DNA from: Lichenibacterium dinghuense
Lineage (GTDB): Bacteria; Pseudomonadota; Alphaproteobacteria; Rhizobiales; Beijerinckiaceae
Reading direction: 5' to 3'
Assembly (NCBI RefSeq): GCF_021730615.1
Contig: NZ_JAJLMN010000001.1
Location: forward strand, 4,989,501-5,053,500
DNA length: 64,000 nucleotides
Below the pieces are notes generated by a model. That model searched no databases. It was not told the origin of the DNA and saw nothing but the letters and a program-made list of their open reading frames with translations. The position numbers and the translations under genes were made by a program. Every line of letters starts with the position of its first letter. Position 1 is the stretch's first letter. Of this stretch, positions 63,647-64,000 are shown one piece after another.

Positions 63647-64000
63647 ATGCACGACACGATGCAGACGTCCAACGCCATGGTTGCCGACCTCGTGCGCGCC
63701 TTCTTCGGCGTCGAGCCCGCCACCATGGCGTCGCTGGCCCACGGTGACACGGTGGTCCGCACCCGCTATGAGCCGGAAGACGGTCCGACGACCGAACCGC
63801 TTGACGGCGTGGAGGTTCTGCTGCGACGCGCGGTCGCCCTGTGCTGGAAGCTTCGCGATCATCATGGCGCCGTGATGCTCGTCACGGAACGGCAGGCGGC
63901 GGCCGCGGGCTGGCCATGCGCGGCCCTCGCCAACCGATGCGTTCTGTTCGCGTGGACGTTGTCCCTGACCATGCGGGTAGATCCGGCATCGCCGCTTCTG
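63647..64000 (+). CDS. Hypothetical protein, runs off right edge
   Basis: ATG 63647 follows AAAGGAAGGAAGAC. The frame is open to the window end (118 codons): HDTMQTSNAMVADLVRAFFG, DTVVRTRYEPEDG, GVEVLLRRAVALCWKLRDHH, RQAAAAGWPCAALANRCVLF. No family recognised. It seems to continue the ExoVII-like operon after a 231-bp gap in which I see no gene. Confidence 0.6.
   Translation, partial: MHDTMQTSNAMVADLVRAFFGVEPATMASLAHGDTVVRTRYEPEDGPTTEPLDGVEVLLRRAVALCWKLRDHHGAVMLVTERQAAAAGWPCAALANRCVLFAWTLSLTMRVDPASPLL

Overview
This 64-kb window is high-GC, gene-dense alphaproteobacterial DNA. A GcrA-type regulator at 29.1 kb, the sulfite-oxidation genes and the insertion-sequence repertoire all suggest a Hyphomicrobiales organism, possibly Methylobacteriaceae-like; the assignment is an inference. 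The tRNA-Gly gene argues for a chromosomal location. The window has been heavily reworked by mobile DNA: at least ten insertion sequences or transposons (IS5, IS1595, IS21, IS630, ISAs1, three IS3, IS701, IS427-like), two tyrosine integrases (one broken) and several genes cut by insertions.

Region by region. 1-5.1 kb: ion-transport genes on the minus strand (kup start, CPA1 antiporter, DUF2254 membrane protein, MscS channel). An IS5 element with clear target duplication split the mscS/DUF2254 overlap. 5.2-14.4 kb: a sulfite-oxidation locus (two molybdenum sulfite oxidases, the second with a cytochrome c partner; an intact YeiH-type exporter and a broken second copy). It is interrupted by a 3.4-kb IS1595-family transposon carrying an FRG-domain gene and a three-gene DUF1828 operon. 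14.4-16.9 kb: a defective IS21. 16.9-21 kb: an ATPase / histidine kinase / response regulator operon that is broken (nonsense codon, IS630 insertion, 3' truncation). 21.2-23.4 kb: integrase next to tRNA-Gly(CCC). 23.5-26 kb: ISAs1 and IS3 remnants. 26-35 kb: a compact mobile-island gene string (XRE regulators, GcrA, HerA-like ATPase, DUF5131, DUF4326, excisionase-like protein, broken integrase) followed by a 21-bp copy of the tRNA 3' end. 35.4-42.1 kb: IS701, an AT-rich gap, LysR and Fe-alcohol dehydrogenase genes, IS3 and IS427. 42.2-49.4 kb: an aromatic-type catabolic operon (TetR; cupin dioxygenase, ferredoxin reductase, two amidohydrolases, Rieske ferredoxin, SDR, MFS importer) bracketed by two directly repeated 1280-bp IS3 copies. 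50.9-52 kb: an N-truncated GH15 glucan hydrolase.

52.6-64 kb is the most novel stretch. It has a hypothetical gene, a DarT-like protein that seems to lack the catalytic glutamate, and a pair of small overlapping helical genes. A roughly 500-bp non-coding array of 19-bp units follows, each with a semi-conserved 11-bp head and an 8-bp variable tail, then a long perfect-looking hairpin. After that comes a plus-strand operon encoding a Lon-type AAA ATPase without protease, several unknown helical proteins, and a divergent exonuclease VII pair (XseA-like with conserved catalytic residues, XseB-like). I propose the array plus the AAA/ExoVII operon as a candidate undescribed system; the link between array and operon rests on proximity only.
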